Shown here in pieces: positions 60,456-64,000 of a stretch of DNA of 64,000 bases. The notes beneath the pieces are model-generated. The model did not search any database, was not told the DNA's origin, and saw nothing but the letters and a program-made list of their open reading frames with translations. A program made the position numbers and the translations under genes. Position 1 is the first letter of the stretch; each line of letters opens with the position of its first letter. Source of the stretch: CAVQRB01 sp963715055 (GTDB lineage Bacteria > Pseudomonadota > Alphaproteobacteria > Rhodobacterales > Rhodobacteraceae); the NCBI GenBank assembly GCA_963715055.1, contig CAVQRB010000004.1, forward strand, positions 62,001 through 126,000. Reading direction: 5' to 3'.

Positions 60456-63400
60456 TCAGGGCAGGGTCGTTCCGGTTCGGGACCTGACCGCAGGATCACC
60501 CGGTTTCGGTCCGCGCATATCCTCCAGCGCTGCATAAAACGCGGGCAACACCAAAAGGATCAGAACCGTTGCCGCCAAGAGCCCGAAGACGACCGAGATA
60601 ACGAGTGGCTTGAGCGTCTGCGCCTGGGTCGAGGTTTCCAGCAGCAATGGTGCCATCCCCACTATGGTGGTCGAGACCGATACGAAGATCGGACGGAACC
60701 GCGACCGCACCGCCTCACCAGCAGCCATCGCGGCGGACAGTCCTTCGGCCCGGCGGGCTTTGATGACGCCGACCAGAAGGATCGCATTGTTCACCACGAT
60801 GCCAGCGAGCGAGGCCGCCCCCACCAGTGACGGCATCGAGATGTTGTAGCCCATCAATACATGGCCCCAGATGACGCCCAGAAACGCCAGCGGGATAGTC
60901 ATCATCACGATCAGCGGCTCGACATAGCTGCGGAACTGGAAGCTGAGTACAAGGTAGATGCCCACCACCCCGATCAGGAAGCCGCGCAGGATTGATGCGA
61001 CGGTTTCGGCTGAATTGGCGGCCTGCCCACCGATCTCGAAGGCGAGGTCGGGTGTCGTGGCCGCGAGATCGGGCAGGAAGCCCTCGGTCAGTCTTGCGGT
61101 AATCGCGTCGGCATTGCCGATGCGTCCATCCACATCCGCCGCGACGGTCAACGTGCGCAGGCCGTTGCGGCGCGTGATTGTTCCCCAGCCCTGCGCCTCG
61201 TCGATGGTGGCTATGCTGGACAGCGGCACGGTGCCGCCACCCGGCAAGGAGATCTCAAACACGTTCAGGTCTGCACGGGTGGCCCGGTCATCATCGGCCA
61301 GCCGCACCTCGATATCCCAGGCCAGATCGCCGCGCCGGATTTCCGAAAGCTGAGTGCCAAGAAATGCTGCCCGGAGTTGCCCGGCCACATCCGTGGCGGT
61401 CAGCCCCAGGCCCTCGGCCCCCGGCGACAGGTTCAGCCGCAATTCCGGCTCGCCGGGGCGCAGATCGAGGATCGCGTTGCGCACACCGGCATAGGTCTCG
61501 AGCTCTGCCAAAGTGGCGCGACCTGCCGCTTCCAGCGCAGCGAGGTCGGGGTGGGTCAGGCGCAGTTCGACCGCAATGCCTTGCGGGCCGATCCCCGGTT
61601 CGGTCAGGATCAGCGAGGACACACCGGGAAGAGCGCCGATTTCCGCGCGCCACAGCGTGGCGATGTCGTCAAGTGTGCTCGCGCGTGTCTTGGCACCCAG
61701 AAGGTCCACCGCGACGGTCGCGACATGGGCGCCGCTCTCGCCCGCCGAAAGGTTGCGGCCCAGCCGGGTTATACGGCGGATGACAAGCGGTTGTGCCTCG
61801 GGCTGATCGGGGGTCAGGCGGGCGTTCACGCGGTCAAGCGCAGCCTCGACCTGGGCCACGGCTTCGGTCGTGCGCGCCAGCGGGGTGCCGGCGGGCAGCA
61901 TCAGCCGCGCCTCCAGCACGTCGCCGTCGATCTCGGGCATGGCCTCGCGCTTGATCACGCCGCCGCCCAGAGCGCCGACGGTCAAGATCAGCGCACCGAT
62001 GGCCAGTCCCGCGACCAGCCAGCGCCAACGGATCGCGGTATCGGCAAGACGGCCGACCCCACGCTCGCGCAGGGCATCGAAGCCTGCATCGAAACGGATG
62101 CGGAAGCGAGAGGGGGCGGTCTCCTTCATCCCCCCTTTCAGGTGATGCGGCAGGATCAGGAATGCCTCGATCAGCGAGGCGGCCAGTGCCGCCAGCAGGA
62201 CCACCGGCAGAACTTCCAGCACGGCGCCCAGCTCCCCTGCAAGGAAGGCCAGAGGCAGGAACACCGCCAGCGTGGTCAGGAAGGACGAGATCACGCCAGG
62301 CGCCACGGTGGCAACACCCGCAGCGACGGTCTCCACCGTGGCCCCCTTGGCGGCGTGCACCGCGATGGAATCCGCGATCACGATAGAATCGTCCATCACG
62401 ATCCCGATCGCCATCAATAGGGCCACAAGGGTCATCATGTTCAGGCTGAGCCCGGTCAACGCCATCCACACAAACGCTCCGGCAAAGGCTACGGGCAGAC
62501 CCATCGCGGCCCAGATCGCGAAACCGGGGCGGAAGAACAGGCTCATCACGATGACGACCAGCACAAGGCCGATCACCCCGTTCTGCACCAGCATTACCAG
62601 CCGGTCGCGGATGATGGATGTCACGTCCTGCACGACTTCGACGGTGATCGTGTCGGGCAGGCGGGCGGTTTCCTCGGCCACCAGTGCGGTGACGCCGTCC
62701 AGCACCCTAAGCGCGTCGGCATCCAGCGCCTTTGCCACGTCGATCACGATGGCGGGCGTGCCATCGACAAAGGCGCGGTCCTGTGGCGGCTCGAAGCGCT
62801 CCTCGATCACCGCAACGTCCCCAAGCGTCAATGTCGCGCCATTCGGCAACACCAGCACCGGGATCGTGGCAAGCGCCGTGGCCGTGTCGCGTTCGGCGGT
62901 GAAGCGCAGGGTCAGGTCCGCGCCCGATCCTGCGAGCGTACCGGCGGGCAGGTCGATGTTCTGCGCGGCGACGGCGGCGGCCAATGTGGCAGGTGTCAGT
63001 CCGTGGCTGTCAAGCACGGCGCGCGTGGCGCTGATCAACAGCGTCCGGGTTCCGAGGCCCCCGCGGCTCACGCGGGCGACACCCGGCAGGGCGATCAGGC
63101 GGTCCGACAAGGCGTCGGCGTAGCGGTCCAGTTCCCCCAACGGCAGATCGCCCGAGATGGCGACCGATGTGACGGGATCGAAACGGTGCAGTTCGCGCAC
63201 CACCGCAGGATCGGCGCGGTCGGGAAAGCTGTCGATGGCTGAAACCTCGGTCCGTAGCGAATTGATGAAGCGTAGCGCGTCATTGCCCGGCGCCATGGTC
63301 GCCACGGCCCGCGCGCGGCCAGCCTCCGCGGTGCAGGCGAAGGTCTCCAGCCCCTCGACGGCCTGCACCCCGTCCCAGAGCGGCGCGCAGATCGCCGTCT

Positions 63401-63572
63401 CCACATCCTCGGCGGCGGCACCCCGATAGGGCACGGAGATCTCGGCCTCGACCGCGCGGAAATCAGGGAAAGTTTCGCGCAAGAGACCGGGTGCTGCAAA
63501 TACGCCCGTTGCCAGGAAAAACAGGAGCAGCAGATTGCCCGCTGTCGGGTGACCGGTGAACCAGCGTGTCAT
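60456..63572 (-). CDS. RND-family efflux transporter (HAE1/AcrB-like)
   Basis: 1038 residues with 12 helices and two large periplasmic loops. Opening MTRWFTGHPTAGNLLLLFFL, DFRAVEAEISVPYRGAAAED typical of RND pumps, and the helix-4 proton-relay motif in MTLVALLMAIGIVMDDSIVI (Asp pair). It pumps drugs, lipids or other amphiphiles using the proton gradient. Its start overlaps the stop of the adaptor gene (ATGA). No outer-membrane channel or regulator is in the window, so the substrate is unknown. Confidence 0.93.
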   Translation of the reverse strand: MTRWFTGHPTAGNLLLLFFLATGVFAAPGLLRETFPDFRAVEAEISVPYRGAAAEDVETAICAPLWDGVQAVEGLETFACTAEAGRARAVATMAPGNDALRFINSLRTEVSAIDSFPDRADPAVVRELHRFDPVTSVAISGDLPLGELDRYADALSDRLIALPGVARVSRGGLGTRTLLISATRAVLDSHGLTPATLAAAVAAQNIDLPAGTLAGSGADLTLRFTAERDTATALATIPVLVLPNGATLTLGDVAVIEERFEPPQDRAFVDGTPAIVIDVAKALDADALRVLDGVTALVAEETARLPDTITVEVVQDVTSIIRDRLVMLVQNGVIGLVLVVIVMSLFFRPGFAIWAAMGLPVAFAGAFVWMALTGLSLNMMTLVALLMAIGIVMDDSIVIADSIAVHAAKGATVETVAAGVATVAPGVISSFLTTLAVFLPLAFLAGELGAVLEVLPVVLLAALAASLIEAFLILPHHLKGGMKETAPSRFRIRFDAGFDALRERGVGRLADTAIRWRWLVAGLAIGALILTVGALGGGVIKREAMPEIDGDVLEARLMLPAGTPLARTTEAVAQVEAALDRVNARLTPDQPEAQPLVIRRITRLGRNLSAGESGAHVATVAVDLLGAKTRASTLDDIATLWRAEIGALPGVSSLILTEPGIGPQGIAVELRLTHPDLAALEAAGRATLAELETYAGVRNAILDLRPGEPELRLNLSPGAEGLGLTATDVAGQLRAAFLGTQLSEIRRGDLAWDIEVRLADDDRATRADLNVFEISLPGGGTVPLSSIATIDEAQGWGTITRRNGLRTLTVAADVDGRIGNADAITARLTEGFLPDLAATTPDLAFEIGGQAANSAETVASILRGFLIGVVGIYLVLSFQFRSYVEPLIVMMTIPLAFLGVIWGHVLMGYNISMPSLVGAASLAGIVVNNAILLVGVIKARRAEGLSAAMAAGEAVRSRFRPIFVSVSTTIVGMAPLLLETSTQAQTLKPLVISVVFGLLAATVLILLVLPAFYAALEDMRGPKPGDPAVRSRTGTTLP

Positions 63573-64000
63573 TGCTGGACCTCAACTGGCGTCAGCGCCA
63601 TGCCGGGGATCGCCGGAGCGATGTCGTCGATCACGACACGGTCGCCGGGGGCGATGCCTTCGGCAACGACAACGCGGCCATCTTGCGCAAAGGCTGCGGT
63701 GACGGGGCGCAATTCCAGCAGATCATCGGGCCCTGCGATCCGCACCATGCCCATATGCAACGCCGCCTCTGGGATCGCGATGACGCCGGCGAGGGATGCA
63801 CCCGAAAAGGATAGCTGCACCTGCATGTTGGGCACCAGCGGCAGGCGGCGGGGCGGGTCCGCGCCCTCATAGGGGGCGTCAACCCCGACGACGACCGGCA
63901 CGGTGCGCGCGCGGGCATCCAGCGCGCCCTCGATCCGGACCACGCGGGCGGTCCAGATCTGCGTCGGGTCCGACAGCGGGCTGAGCGTCACCTCGATCTG
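63569..64000 (-). CDS. RND periplasmic adaptor subunit, C-terminal part (5' end beyond window)
   Basis: The frame is open from the window edge to TGA at 63569. The visible 143 residues are the beta-barrel and membrane-proximal domains of an HlyD/MFP adaptor: TARVVRIEGALDARARTVPV, LVPNMQVQLSFSG, and AIPEAALHMGMVRIAG ending ALTPVEVQQ. It links the RND pump to an outer-membrane channel. The start, signal peptide and lipoyl domain lie outside the window. Confidence 0.85.
   Translation of the reverse strand, partial: QIEVTLSPLSDPTQIWTARVVRIEGALDARARTVPVVVGVDAPYEGADPPRRLPLVPNMQVQLSFSGASLAGVIAIPEAALHMGMVRIAGPDDLLELRPVTAAFAQDGRVVVAEGIAPGDRVVIDDIAPAIPGMALTPVEVQQ

Overview
The window looks like part of a replicon of a marine-type alphaproteobacterium of the Rhodobacteraceae (Roseobacter group). 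The reasons are the high-GC coding bias, the density of tripartite tricarboxylate (TTT), TRAP and ABC uptake operons, a clade I nosRZDFYLX operon, and homogentisate genes of the roseobacter kind. No rRNA, tRNA, CRISPR array or replication gene was recognised. All product names rest on motifs and family memory, not on a database search.

Layout. 1-1.5 kb: nitrate regulators nasT and nasS (nasS cut by the window edge). 2.3-9.6 kb: a probable sulfoacetate operon (acyl-CoA ligase SauT, acylating aldehyde dehydrogenase SauS, TTT uptake system) with a divergent, frameshifted LacI regulator. 9.6-10.5 kb: decayed IS3-type element. 10.6-16.6 kb: homogentisate catabolism (hmgA, maiA, fahA) with a flavoprotein hydroxylase, a DUF2783 protein and an unusual metallo-beta-lactamase-fold protein. 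16.7-19.0 kb: gene graveyard with a class III aminotransferase tail and a dead second TTT system. 19.2-24.9 kb: polyamine-type ABC transporter with an SDR and a divergent LuxR-type regulator. 24.9-25.7 kb: IS fragment and unassigned DNA. 25.7-31.8 kb: PhaC-type synthase, APH/AAA kinase fusion and cation P-type ATPase, probably a low-oxygen regulon. 32.1-33.6 kb: one small gene and two relic genes. 33.6-41.0 kb: four tandem secreted DUF1254/DUF1214 proteins behind a divergent AraC pair, one of them frameshifted. 41.1-41.4 kb: a lone excisionase-like HTH gene. 41.7-49.6 kb: a GntR-centred locus with a TTT operon plus SDR on one side and a TRAP transporter on the other. 49.6-50.7 kb: relic DNA ending in the severed 5' end of dusA. 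50.8-60.4 kb: nsrR and the divergent nitrous oxide reductase operon, with an FNR box and a possible NsrR operator between them. 60.5-64 kb: an RND efflux pump and its adaptor (cut by the edge).

How it works together. Most of the window is a row of uptake-plus-catabolism modules, each with its own regulator, plus an anaerobic respiration block (N2O to N2). Intact operons alternate with decayed stretches at 9.6-10.5, 16.7-19.0, 24.9-25.7, 32.4-33.6 and 49.6-50.7 kb, which points to repeated insertion and deletion. The observations most worth following are the DUF1254 array with its 145-bp near-identical tract, the dusA 5' fragment next to the nos locus, and the layered FNR/NsrR-like sites in front of nos.
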